Origin: Hydrocarboniphaga effusa AP103
Lineage (GTDB): Bacteria; Pseudomonadota; Gammaproteobacteria; Nevskiales; Nevskiaceae
Assembly: GCF_000271305.1 (NCBI RefSeq)
Contig: NZ_AKGD01000004.1
Location: 372,001 to 436,000, forward strand
DNA length: 64,000 bases
Direction: 5' to 3'
The notes beneath the pieces were generated by a model. That model was not told the origin of the DNA. It ran no database searches and was given only the letters and a program-made list of their open reading frames with translations. The translations under genes were made by a program, and so were the position numbers. Below are positions 1-7,478 of this stretch, piece after piece. How positions within the stretch are numbered: the first letter of the stretch is position 1; each line of letters opens with the position of its first letter.

Positions 1-2
1 CC

Positions 3-2843
3 ATGCAGTTCACGCTCGACAAGGACATCGACGTGGCCGCGCAGGAAGTGCAGGCCGCGCTCAACGCGGCCACCGCCCGCCTGCCCTCGGACCTGCCGAG
101 CCTGCCGACCTGGCGCAAGGTCAATCCGAACGACGGCCCGATCCTGATGCTGCGCATGCAGTCGACGCTGCTGCCGCTGACCGAGCTGTCCGACCTCGCC
201 GAAACCCTCGTCGCGCGCCAGATTTCGCAGGTCGCAGGCGTCGCCACGGTCGATCTGTACGGCCAGCGCAAGCCCGCCCTGCGCATCCAGGCCGCGCCCG
301 AAAAGCTCGCCGCCTTCGGCCTCACGCTGGCCGACCTGCGCAGCGCGATCCGCAACGCGAGCGTCAACCAGGCCAAGGGCGCGCTGTACGGCTCGCAGCG
401 CATCTCGACGATCGCCACCAACGACCAGATCTTCAGCACCGAGGATTACAAGGGCCTGGTCGTGAGCTACCGCGACGGCCTGCCGGTGTTTCTCGGCGAC
501 GTGGCACAAGTCATCCAGGGGTCCGAGAACGACTACCAGGCCGCCTGGATCAACGGCGAGCGCGGCGTGGGCCTGATCGTGCGCCGCCAGCCCGGTGCGA
601 ACCTGATCGAAGTGGCCGACCAGGTCATCGCCGAGCTGCCACGGCTGCGCACGCTGCTGCCGGCCGGCGTCGAGCTCGAGCTGCTGTCCGATCGCACGCG
701 CACCACGCGCGCCTCGCTGCACGAGGTCGAGCTCACGCTCGCGATCACCATCGGCCTCGTGATCCTGGTCATGGGCCTGTTCCTGCGCCAGTTGTCGGCC
801 ACCGCGATCGTCGCGGCCGTGCTCAGCGTGGCGCTGATCGCCACCGCCGCGGCGATGTACGCGCTGGGCTTTTCGCTCAACAACCTCACGCTGGTGGCGC
901 TGATCGTCGGCGTCGGCTTCATCGTCGATGACGCCATCGTCGTCGTCGAAAACATTCATCGGCATCTCGAAGCCGGCGAATCGTTCCGCCACGCGGCCCT
1001 GAAGGGCGTCTCCGAGATCGGCTTCACGGTCGTGACGATCAGCTTCTCGCTGGTCGCGGCGTTCATCCCGCTGCTGTTCATGGGCGGAACCGTGGGCCGC
1101 CTGTTCCGCGAGTTCTCGCTGACCTTGACGGCCGCGATCCTGATTTCGGTGGTCGCCTCGCTCACGCTCGCGCCGATGCTCGCCTCGCGCTTCATGAAAT
1201 CGGCTCCGGCGCACAAGCCCGGCGGATTCTCCGAGCGCCTGATCGCGCTCTACGATCGCGGACTGGCGTGGACGCTCGAGCACCAGCGCATCATGCTCGG
1301 CGTGTTCGCGGCGACGCTCGCGCTCGCGGTCTACAGCTACGTGAAGATTCCGAAAGGCTTCTTCCCGATCCAGGACACCGGCTTCGTGTTCGGCAACTCG
1401 CAGGCGGCCGAAGACATCTCGTACGACGACATGCGCGTCAAGAACAAGCTGCTCGAAGACATCCTGCTGGCCGATCCGGCCGTCGACGGCATGATCCAGT
1501 CGATCGGCGGAAGCTTCGGCGGCAACTCGATGAGCAACGGAACCTTCCTGATCTCGCTCAAGAACATCGAGGATCGCGACGTCAGCGCCGAGGAGTTCAT
1601 CAGCCGCATTCGCGCCAAGGCCGCGCAGGTCCCGGGCGTGCAGCTGTTCCTGCGCACCAACCAGGAAGTCAACGTCGGCCGCACCGGGCGTGCGCAGTTT
1701 CTCTACGCGCTCAAAGGACCCGACAGCGACGGGCTGACGCGCTGGGCGGACCTGCTCGTCGATCGCATGAAGTCCTCGCCGATGGTGCGCGATGTCTCGA
1801 GCGACCTGCAGCTCGGCGCCGCCGTCACCAAGCTCGTCATCGATCGCGCCGCCGCTGCGCGCTTCGGGCTGTCGACCGCCGATATCGACCAGGCGCTTTA
1901 CGACGCCTTCGGCCAGCGCCAGATCAGCGAGTACCAGACCGAGACGAATCAGTACAAGGTCATCCTCGAAATCGATCCGGCGCTGCGCGGTCGCATCAAC
2001 AGCCTCGACTACTTCCGCCTGCGCTCGCCGCTGACCGGCGAAATGGTGCCGCTGTCCGCGCTCGCGAGCGTGCAGCCGACTGCGGCGGGGCCGCTGTCGA
2101 TCGCGCACGATGGGCTGTTTCCGTCGGCGAACATCTCGTTCAACCTCGCGCCGGGTTATGCGCTCGGCGACGTCGTCAACATGGTGCAGGCGCTGCAGGC
2201 CGAGATCGGCATGCCGACCGAATACAGCGGCAGCTTCCGTGGCAATGCGCAGGCCTTCCAGGATTCGCTCGCCAGTCAGCCGGTGCTGATCCTCACGGCT
2301 TTGCTCGCGGTCTACATCATTCTCGGCGTTTTGTACGAGAGCTTCGTGCATCCGCTGACGATCCTGTCGACCTTGCCGTCCGCGGGCATCGGCGCGATCT
2401 GGATGCTGTCGGCCTTCGGCTTCGATTTCTCGATCATGGCGATGATCGGCATCGTGCTGCTGATCGGCATCGTCAAGAAGAACGGCATCCTGATGGTCGA
2501 TTTCGCCCTGCATGCGCAGCGCGAGGAAGGTCTTTCGCCGCGCGAGGCCGTGCACAAGGCCTGCCTGGTGCGCTTCCGTCCGATCATGATGACCACGCTC
2601 GCCGCCCTGCTCGGCGCCGTGCCGCTGATGTTCAGCCTCGGCATGGGCTCGGAACTTCGACAGCCGCTCGGCTTCGCGATCGTCGGCGGCCTGCTGCTGA
2701 GCCAGCTGCTCACGCTGTTCACGACGCCGGTGGTCTACCTGGCGCTCGACAGGCTGTTCCATCCGCAGCCGGTCCCGAACGCGGCGACGCGGGAAACGAA
2801 CACATCGGCGACGTCCAAGGCGGCTGCCGGAACCGCGCACTGA
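3..2843 (+). CDS. RND multidrug efflux pump inner-membrane subunit (5' truncated by window edge)
   Basis: This is a proton-driven HAE1-type RND transporter of the AcrB/MdtB class, the inner-membrane engine of a tripartite efflux pump. The reading frame is already open at the window edge. The visible 946 residues begin within the first porter domain, at a motif (DKDIDVAAQEVQAALN) that normally lies about 85 residues in, so the true start lies outside. Two transmembrane bundles flank the second periplasmic loop. The proton-relay aspartate pair is visible in GFIVDDAIVVVEN (about residues 305-317) and the relay lysine in GIVKKNGILMVDF (about 822-834). The C-terminus is Thr/Ala-rich and low in complexity. 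The gene converges on the DUF6491 gene; a membrane-fusion partner would be expected upstream, outside the window. The substrate cannot be told. Confidence 0.93.
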   Translation: MQFTLDKDIDVAAQEVQAALNAATARLPSDLPSLPTWRKVNPNDGPILMLRMQSTLLPLTELSDLAETLVARQISQVAGVATVDLYGQRKPALRIQAAPEKLAAFGLTLADLRSAIRNASVNQAKGALYGSQRISTIATNDQIFSTEDYKGLVVSYRDGLPVFLGDVAQVIQGSENDYQAAWINGERGVGLIVRRQPGANLIEVADQVIAELPRLRTLLPAGVELELLSDRTRTTRASLHEVELTLAITIGLVILVMGLFLRQLSATAIVAAVLSVALIATAAAMYALGFSLNNLTLVALIVGVGFIVDDAIVVVENIHRHLEAGESFRHAALKGVSEIGFTVVTISFSLVAAFIPLLFMGGTVGRLFREFSLTLTAAILISVVASLTLAPMLASRFMKSAPAHKPGGFSERLIALYDRGLAWTLEHQRIMLGVFAATLALAVYSYVKIPKGFFPIQDTGFVFGNSQAAEDISYDDMRVKNKLLEDILLADPAVDGMIQSIGGSFGGNSMSNGTFLISLKNIEDRDVSAEEFISRIRAKAAQVPGVQLFLRTNQEVNVGRTGRAQFLYALKGPDSDGLTRWADLLVDRMKSSPMVRDVSSDLQLGAAVTKLVIDRAAAARFGLSTADIDQALYDAFGQRQISEYQTETNQYKVILEIDPALRGRINSLDYFRLRSPLTGEMVPLSALASVQPTAAGPLSIAHDGLFPSANISFNLAPGYALGDVVNMVQALQAEIGMPTEYSGSFRGNAQAFQDSLASQPVLILTALLAVYIILGVLYESFVHPLTILSTLPSAGIGAIWMLSAFGFDFSIMAMIGIVLLIGIVKKNGILMVDFALHAQREEGLSPREAVHKACLVRFRPIMMTTLAALLGAVPLMFSLGMGSELRQPLGFAIVGGLLLSQLLTLFTTPVVYLALDRLFHPQPVPNAATRETNTSATSKAAAGTAH

Positions 2844-2885
2844 TCATCCGCCGCAGCAGACACGGCCCGCGCGGCCCAGCGCCGC

Positions 2886-3329
2886 CTATTGAGCCGAGCT
2901 GATCCTCTCCAGCCTTTGCAGCCGGGCGATCGGGCAAGCCTGGCGGCCGGTGGGGTCGAGCGCATACACCGTGTCGAGCGTGGTGAGTTCGTTCGCCACG
3001 TTGGTCGAAACGCGCAGGCGCTCGTTGTATTGCAGGTCGCGGCACGGACTGGCGGTGGTGATCAGGTACTGGCGCGTGATCCCGGCATCGAGGATCACGT
3101 GCCGGTCATCGATCGGTTGGAAACCCTGCACGTTGTAGCCGTTGACCGAGCGCACCTCCTCGCCCGCCCGCCAGCCGCGCTCGGCGAGCTCGGCTTCGAG
3201 CACTTTCTGCCTGGCCGAATCGGGGGTCATCGCACAGGCTGGCAAGGTCGAGGCAACCGCCAGCGCGAGCAGGCCGGCTCGACGAAACGAAGATGGCTTC
3301 CTGCGGCTGCTGGAAATGTCGATACCCAT
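2886..3329 (-). CDS. DUF6491-family putative lipoprotein
   Basis: This 147-residue exported protein has no known enzymatic role. The N-terminus carries basic residues, a hydrophobic core (LLALAVASTL) and a lipobox-like LPAC, so it is probably processed by signal peptidase II and anchored to a membrane. The mature part contains YNVQGFQPIDDRHVILDAG and a later CRDL...CPIARL pair of cysteines, the pattern I associate with DUF6491 proteins of xanthomonads and relatives. It stands alone and is convergent with the RND gene. A palindrome about 37 bp upstream of the start may be its operator. The assignment is by recalled family pattern and has not been tested against a profile. Confidence 0.7.
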   Translation of the reverse strand: MGIDISSSRRKPSSFRRAGLLALAVASTLPACAMTPDSARQKVLEAELAERGWRAGEEVRSVNGYNVQGFQPIDDRHVILDAGITRQYLITTASPCRDLQYNERLRVSTNVANELTTLDTVYALDPTGRQACPIARLQRLERISSAQ

Positions 3330-3365
3330 GCGCTCCCCCCGGCGGGCGCCGTCGAGGCGCTCTTG

Positions 3366-3383
3366 GTGTCATGAAGATGACAC
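3366..3383. promoter_or_regulatory. Perfect palindrome upstream of the DUF6491 gene
   Basis: GTGTCAT-GAAG-ATGACAC is a perfect 7-bp inverted repeat with a 4-base spacer. The right half and following bases include a second GTCATGAAG copy (3388-3396). It lies about 40 bp upstream of the start of the minus-strand lipoprotein gene, where an operator or a 5' leader hairpin could sit. Which factor would bind is unknown. Confidence 0.4.
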
Positions 3384-3472
3384 TACCGTCATGAAGCCGC
3401 ATCCGCCACAGGGACGAGCGAAAGATCTCCGCCCCATCGAGCCCCGGTTCCGATTGACGTCACCCGTTACGT

Positions 3473-3964
3473 TTAATCGACCTCGCGCGTCGAAACCGGC
3501 AGCGGTCCGTTGGCCTTGACGACTTCGAGGCTGAACTGCGACTCGATGCCCCGCACGCCGGGCCAGCGCAGGATGCCGCGCATGGCGATGTCGGAGAAAT
3601 GGTCGATGCTGCGCGCGACGACCTTGAGCATGAAGTCCGAAGTACCGGTCATCGCATGGCATTCGATGATGTGCTCCTCGGCCTGCACGCGCGCAATGAA
3701 GCCTTCGCGCAGCCGGTCGTCCTGCTTGTCGATCGACACCTGCACGTAGGCCGTCACGGGCAGCCCGAGCTTGCGCTGGTCGAGCCGGGCGAGGTAGCCG
3801 GCGATGACGCCGTCCTGCTCGAGCTGCTTGACGCGCCGCAGGCACGGCGACTCCGACATGCCGAGCAGTTGGGCAAGCTCGACGTTGGACAGCCGGCCGT
3901 TGCGCTGGAGCTCGTAGAGGATGCGAGTTTGGCCGCGGTCGAGCTTTGAGGTGGAATCCGTCAC
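3473..3964 (-). CDS. Lrp/AsnC-family transcriptional regulator of tyrosine catabolism (predicted)
   Basis: This Lrp/AsnC regulator has an N-terminal winged helix-turn-helix (LDRGQTRILYELQRNGRLSNVELAQLLGMS, given in part: helix motif NVELAQLLGMSESPCLRRV) followed by a RAM/ligand-binding domain (HIIECHAMTGTSDFMLKVVARS). I chose the GTG at 3962-3964 (VTDSTSKLD), which gives 163 residues, the usual family length. The open frame runs much further upstream but reads through the divergent hppD start region and has no Lrp-like sequence there. It is transcribed divergently from hppD with about 150 bp between them. This fits local control of the operon by tyrosine, phenylalanine or a ketoacid; the effector is inferred. 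Confidence 0.9.
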   Translation of the reverse strand: MTDSTSKLDRGQTRILYELQRNGRLSNVELAQLLGMSESPCLRRVKQLEQDGVIAGYLARLDQRKLGLPVTAYVQVSIDKQDDRLREGFIARVQAEEHIIECHAMTGTSDFMLKVVARSIDHFSDIAMRGILRWPGVRGIESQFSLEVVKANGPLPVSTREVD

Positions 3965-4115
3965 TGGATGCTTCCCGAGAGGAGGATTCAGCCACTCTAC
4001 TCCGTCTTTCCGCATGAAATAGAAGAAATCCACCGCCCTTGCAGCAGTAGCATTTCCTCGAGAGACGATCAACGAGTCGCGCGGCCGAGGCCGGCGAACA
4101 CCGCGGAGGACGGCG

Positions 4116-5201
4116 ATGTCGGATTTGTTCGAAAACCCCATGGGCCTCGACGGCTTCGAGTACGTCGAGTTCGCGGCGCAGGACCGAAGCCAGCTCGAAC
4201 CGGTGTTCGAGACCCTGGGTTTCACGCGCGTGGCCACGCATCGATCCAAACAGGTAGACCTCTGGCGCCAGGGCGGCATCAACTTCATCGCCAACTACGA
4301 GCCCAACTGCCCGGCCGCGTTCTACGCCGAAGAGCATGGCCCCTCGGCCTGCGGCATGGCGTTTCGCGTCAAGGACGCGGCCAAGGCCTACCAGCGCGCT
4401 CTCGAACTCGGAGCGCAGCCGATCGACGTTCCGACCGGGCCGATGGAATTGCGACTGCCCGCGATCCGCGGCATCGGCGGCGCCACCCTGTACCTGATCG
4501 ATCGCTACGACGAAGGCAGCTCGATCTACGACATCGATTTCCGCTTTATCGAGGGCGTGGAGCGCCAGCCCGAGGGCTGCGGCTTTTCGGTGATCGATCA
4601 CCTGACGCACAACGTCTATCGCGGCCGCATGGCTTTCTGGAGCCGTTACTACGAGCGCCTGTTCAACTTTCGCGAGATTCGCTACTTCGACATCAAGGGC
4701 GAATACACCGGCCTGACCTCCAAGGCGATGACGGCGCCCGACGGCCGCATCCGCATTCCGCTCAACGAGGAATCGCAAGGCGGCAAGGGCCAGATCGAAG
4801 AGTTCCTGATGGCCTACAACGGCGAAGGCATCCAGCACATCGCGTTCGCCTGCGACGATCTGCTTCAAGCCTGGGACCGGCTCAAGGCGCGCGGCCTGCG
4901 CTTCATGACGCCGCCGCCGGCGACCTACTACCAGATGCTCGGCCAGCGCCTGCCGGGTCATGGCGAACCCGTCGATGAGCTGCAGCGGCGCGGCATTCTG
5001 CTCGACGGGACCACCGAAGGTGGCGAACCGCGCCTGCTGCTGCAGATCTTCTCGGAGGCGATGGTCGGCCCGATCTTCTTCGAGTTCATCCAGCGCAAGC
5101 GCGACACCGGCTTCGGCGAAGGCAACTTCAAGGCGCTGTTCGAATCGATCGAGCGCGACCAGATCGAACGCGGCGTGCTGAAGCCGAAGGAGCGCGCATG
5201 A
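4116..5201 (+). CDS. hppD: 4-hydroxyphenylpyruvate dioxygenase
   Basis: The enzyme converts 4-hydroxyphenylpyruvate and O2 to homogentisate and CO2, the second step of tyrosine breakdown. At 361 residues it has full family length. The non-heme iron ligands are in place: His162 (IDHLTHNV), His241 (GIQHIAFAC) and Glu323 (FFEFIQRKR), with the conserved C-terminal [15 protein letters not shown]. It is the first gene of an operon with at least five members, and its stop overlaps the next start by four bases (ATGA at 5198-5201). Regulation is probably by the divergent Lrp-type gene. Confidence 0.97.
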   Translation: MSDLFENPMGLDGFEYVEFAAQDRSQLEPVFETLGFTRVATHRSKQVDLWRQGGINFIANYEPNCPAAFYAEEHGPSACGMAFRVKDAAKAYQRALELGAQPIDVPTGPMELRLPAIRGIGGATLYLIDRYDEGSSIYDIDFRFIEGVERQPEGCGFSVIDHLTHNVYRGRMAFWSRYYERLFNFREIRYFDIKGEYTGLTSKAMTAPDGRIRIPLNEESQGGKGQIEEFLMAYNGEGIQHIAFACDDLLQAWDRLKARGLRFMTPPPATYYQMLGQRLPGHGEPVDELQRRGILLDGTTEGGEPRLLLQIFSEAMVGPIFFEFIQRKRDTGFGEGNFKALFESIERDQIERGVLKPKERA

Positions 5202-5752
5202 AGGCCATGAACCTGCGACGCATCCACCACGTCGCGTATCGCTGCCGCGACGCGAAGCAGACCGTCGAGTTCTACCAGCGCGTGCTCGGCATGGACTTCG
5301 TGCTCGCCATCGCCGAGGACACCGTGCCCTCGACCGGCGCGCCCGATCCATACATGCACGTGTTTCTCGACGCCGGCATGGGCAACGTGCTCGCCTTCTT
5401 CGAGCTGCCGAACGCACCGGACATGGGCCGCGATGCGAACACGCCCGACTGGGTGCAGCACATCGCCTTCGAACTCGGCAGCCTCGACGAGTTGCGCGAG
5501 GCGCAGGCTCGCCTGCAGCGCGAAGGCCTGTCCGTCGTCGGACCGACCGATCACGGCATCTTCACCTCGATCTATTTCTTCGACCCGAACGGCCACCGCA
5601 TCGAGCTGACGACCAACACCTGCACGCCCGGGCAGATGGCGCAATTGCACGAAGTCGCACCGGCCATGCTCGAAGAATGGAGCCGCACGAAGAAGGCCCC
5701 GCGCCACGCGGCGTGGCTGCATGAAAAACACACCAAGAAGACCGCGTCATGA
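5198..5752 (+). CDS. VOC-superfamily metalloprotein in the homogentisate operon, possible ring-cleavage enzyme
   Basis: This is a 184-residue vicinal-oxygen-chelate (glyoxalase/extradiol dioxygenase fold) protein with two beta-alpha-beta-beta-beta modules. Likely metal ligands are His10 or His11 in the N-terminal IHHVAY motif, His88 (WVQHIAFEL) and Glu136 ([11 protein letters not shown]). It overlaps hppD and the fumarylacetoacetate hydrolase gene by four bases each, so it is translationally coupled to both. Homogentisate 1,2-dioxygenase (HmgA, a cupin of about 430 residues) would normally supply the reaction between these two steps, but no such gene is visible here. The protein could be an alternative ring-cleaving dioxygenase, a glyoxalase-like detoxifier or an accessory protein. 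The fold assignment is firm; the reaction is inference. An in-frame second ATG lies at 5207. Confidence 0.85.
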   Translation: MKAMNLRRIHHVAYRCRDAKQTVEFYQRVLGMDFVLAIAEDTVPSTGAPDPYMHVFLDAGMGNVLAFFELPNAPDMGRDANTPDWVQHIAFELGSLDELREAQARLQREGLSVVGPTDHGIFTSIYFFDPNGHRIELTTNTCTPGQMAQLHEVAPAMLEEWSRTKKAPRHAAWLHEKHTKKTAS

Positions 5753-6765
5753 AACTCGCGAGCCTGCGCTCGGGGCGCGACGGCGCATTGATTCTGGTAT
5801 CGCGCGATCTGCGCAGTGCCCTGCGCGTCGATCACATCGCGCCGACCCTGCAAAGCGCGCTCGACGACTGGCCCCGTATCGAGCCGACGTTGCAGGCCCT
5901 GTACGGGCCGCTCAACCGCGGCGAGCTGATCGGCGCCTTCGCGTTCGATGCGAGCGCCTGCGACTCACCCTTGCCACGCGCCTATCAATGGGCGGACGGC
6001 AGCGCCTACGTCAACCATGTGGAGCTCGTGCGCCGTGCGCGCGGAGCCGAGCTGCCCGAAAGCTTCTGGCACGATCCGCTGATGTACCAGGGCGGCTCCG
6101 ATCGCTTTCTCGCGCCCACCGACGACATCGTCGCCGACCCGGATTGGGGCATCGATTTCGAGGCCGAAGTCGCGGTCATCACGGGCGATGTCGATCGCGG
6201 CGTGAACTCCGAGCAGGCCTTGTCGCAGCTGCGGCTGCTGATGCTCGTCAACGACGTCTCGCTGCGCAACCTGATCCCGGGCGAACTCGCCAAGGGCTTC
6301 GGCTTCTACCAGTCCAAGCCGGCTTCGGCGTTCTCGCCGGTCGCCGTCACGCCCGACGAACTCGGCGACTCTTGGCGCGACGGCAAGCTGCATCGTCCCC
6401 TGTTGAGCCATCTCAACGGCAGGCTGTTCGGCAAGCCCGAGGCTGGCGAAGACATGACTTTCGATTTCGGCCAGCTCGTCGCGCATGCGGCGCGCACGCG
6501 CAGGCTCGAGGCCGGAACCATCATCGGCTCGGGCACGGTCTCGAACAAGCAGGGAACTGCGCACGGCTCTTCGATCGCCGACGGCGGTCGCGGCTATTCG
6601 TGCATCGCCGAGCTGCGCATGATCGAGACGATTCGCGACGGCAAGCCGAGCACCGGCTTCATGCGCGACGGCGATCGCATCCGCATCGAGATGCTCGATG
6701 CACAATCCCGGTCTATCTTCGGGGCCATAGACCAGCGGGTACGATCCGTGAACCGCCCCACCTAG
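5749..6765 (+). CDS. Fumarylacetoacetate hydrolase family protein
   Basis: This enzyme cleaves fumarylacetoacetate to fumarate and acetoacetate, the last step of tyrosine degradation. The 338-residue protein has an N-terminal cap and the FAH C-terminal fold. Metal ligands are visible as Glu138 and Glu140 (IDFEAEVAVI) and Asp169 (LVNDVSLRN), and the substrate loop as SGTVSNKQGTAHGSS. The family usually ends near IFGAIDQ; here about nine extra residues follow and the stop abuts a palindromic repeat (6766-6795), which suggests the repeat inserted at or just after the original 3' end. The gene overlaps the VOC gene by ATGA. Confidence 0.93.
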   Translation: MKLASLRSGRDGALILVSRDLRSALRVDHIAPTLQSALDDWPRIEPTLQALYGPLNRGELIGAFAFDASACDSPLPRAYQWADGSAYVNHVELVRRARGAELPESFWHDPLMYQGGSDRFLAPTDDIVADPDWGIDFEAEVAVITGDVDRGVNSEQALSQLRLLMLVNDVSLRNLIPGELAKGFGFYQSKPASAFSPVAVTPDELGDSWRDGKLHRPLLSHLNGRLFGKPEAGEDMTFDFGQLVAHAARTRRLEAGTIIGSGTVSNKQGTAHGSSIADGGRGYSCIAELRMIETIRDGKPSTGFMRDGDRIRIEMLDAQSRSIFGAIDQRVRSVNRPT

Positions 6766-6795
6766 CCGTCGTTCCCGCCTTCGCGGCAATGACGG
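6766..6795. repeat. REP-like palindromic hairpin
   Basis: This imperfect inverted repeat has an arm CCGTCGTTCCCGC, a TTCG-centred turn and an arm GCGGCAATGACGG. It resembles the widespread proteobacterial repeat of the form CGTCATTCCCGCG-loop-CGCGGGAATGACG. It starts directly after the fumarylacetoacetate hydrolase stop and ends about 25 bp before the maiA start, so it lies inside the operon and may form an mRNA hairpin. The similarity is by recall; no genome-wide count was made. Confidence 0.55.
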
Positions 6796-6820
6796 CCAAG
6801 ATTTGCGAAGGAGCCCGAGA

Positions 6821-7474
6821 TTGGCCCACACGCTGACGCTCTACCACCACATCCGCAGCTCGGCCTCGTATCGCGTGCGCATCGCGCTCGCGCTCAAGGG
6901 GCTGGACTACCGCAGCCACCTGATCGACCTGAGTCGCCACGATCAGCTCGCGCCGGGCTTCGCCGAAAAGAACCCGGCCAGGCTCGTGCCCGTACTGGAC
7001 GACGACGGAACGCTGATCACGCAGTCGCTCGCGATCATCGAGTACCTCGACGAGACGCATCCGCAGGCTCCGCTGCTGCCGCGCACGAACGCGGCCGATC
7101 GCGCCTGGGTTCGCCAGATCGCGCTGTCGATCGGCTGCGAAATCCATCCGCTGCAGAATCTCGGCGTGCTGAACCAGCTGCGCGACGGTCTCGGCCTGGA
7201 CGAAGCACAGCGCAAGGACTGGTCGGCACACTGGATCGCGCGGGGATTCGATGCGCTCGAGCAGCGCCTGTCGGCTTCATCGCGGCGCGGCGCGTTCTGC
7301 TTCGGCGACCAGCCGACCGTGGCCGACATCTTCCTGGTTCCGCAAATCGTCAACGCACGACGCTTCGACGTCGACATGAAGCCCTACCCGATCCTGCGCG
7401 AGATCGACGACCGCTGCATGGCCCTGCCGGCCTTCGTCGATACGCATCCTTCTCGGTTCCCGGCGCGGCCCTGA
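6821..7474 (+). CDS. maiA: Maleylacetoacetate isomerase (zeta-class glutathione S-transferase)
   Basis: The enzyme isomerises maleylacetoacetate to fumarylacetoacetate with glutathione as cofactor. I start it at TTG 6821, which follows AAGGAG at 6808-6813 with good spacing and gives 217 residues, the normal length; a TTG at 6803 lies upstream of that ribosome site and is less likely. The N-terminal thioredoxin-like domain has the zeta-class motif SSASYRVRIAL (residues 13-23) and the glutathione-binding QSLAIIEYLDE. In the usual SSCS motif the third residue is cysteine; here it is alanine. The C-terminal helical domain is complete (FGDQPTVADIFLVPQI). Confidence 0.93.
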   Translation: MAHTLTLYHHIRSSASYRVRIALALKGLDYRSHLIDLSRHDQLAPGFAEKNPARLVPVLDDDGTLITQSLAIIEYLDETHPQAPLLPRTNAADRAWVRQIALSIGCEIHPLQNLGVLNQLRDGLGLDEAQRKDWSAHWIARGFDALEQRLSASSRRGAFCFGDQPTVADIFLVPQIVNARRFDVDMKPYPILREIDDRCMALPAFVDTHPSRFPARP

Positions 7475-7478
7475 CGCC

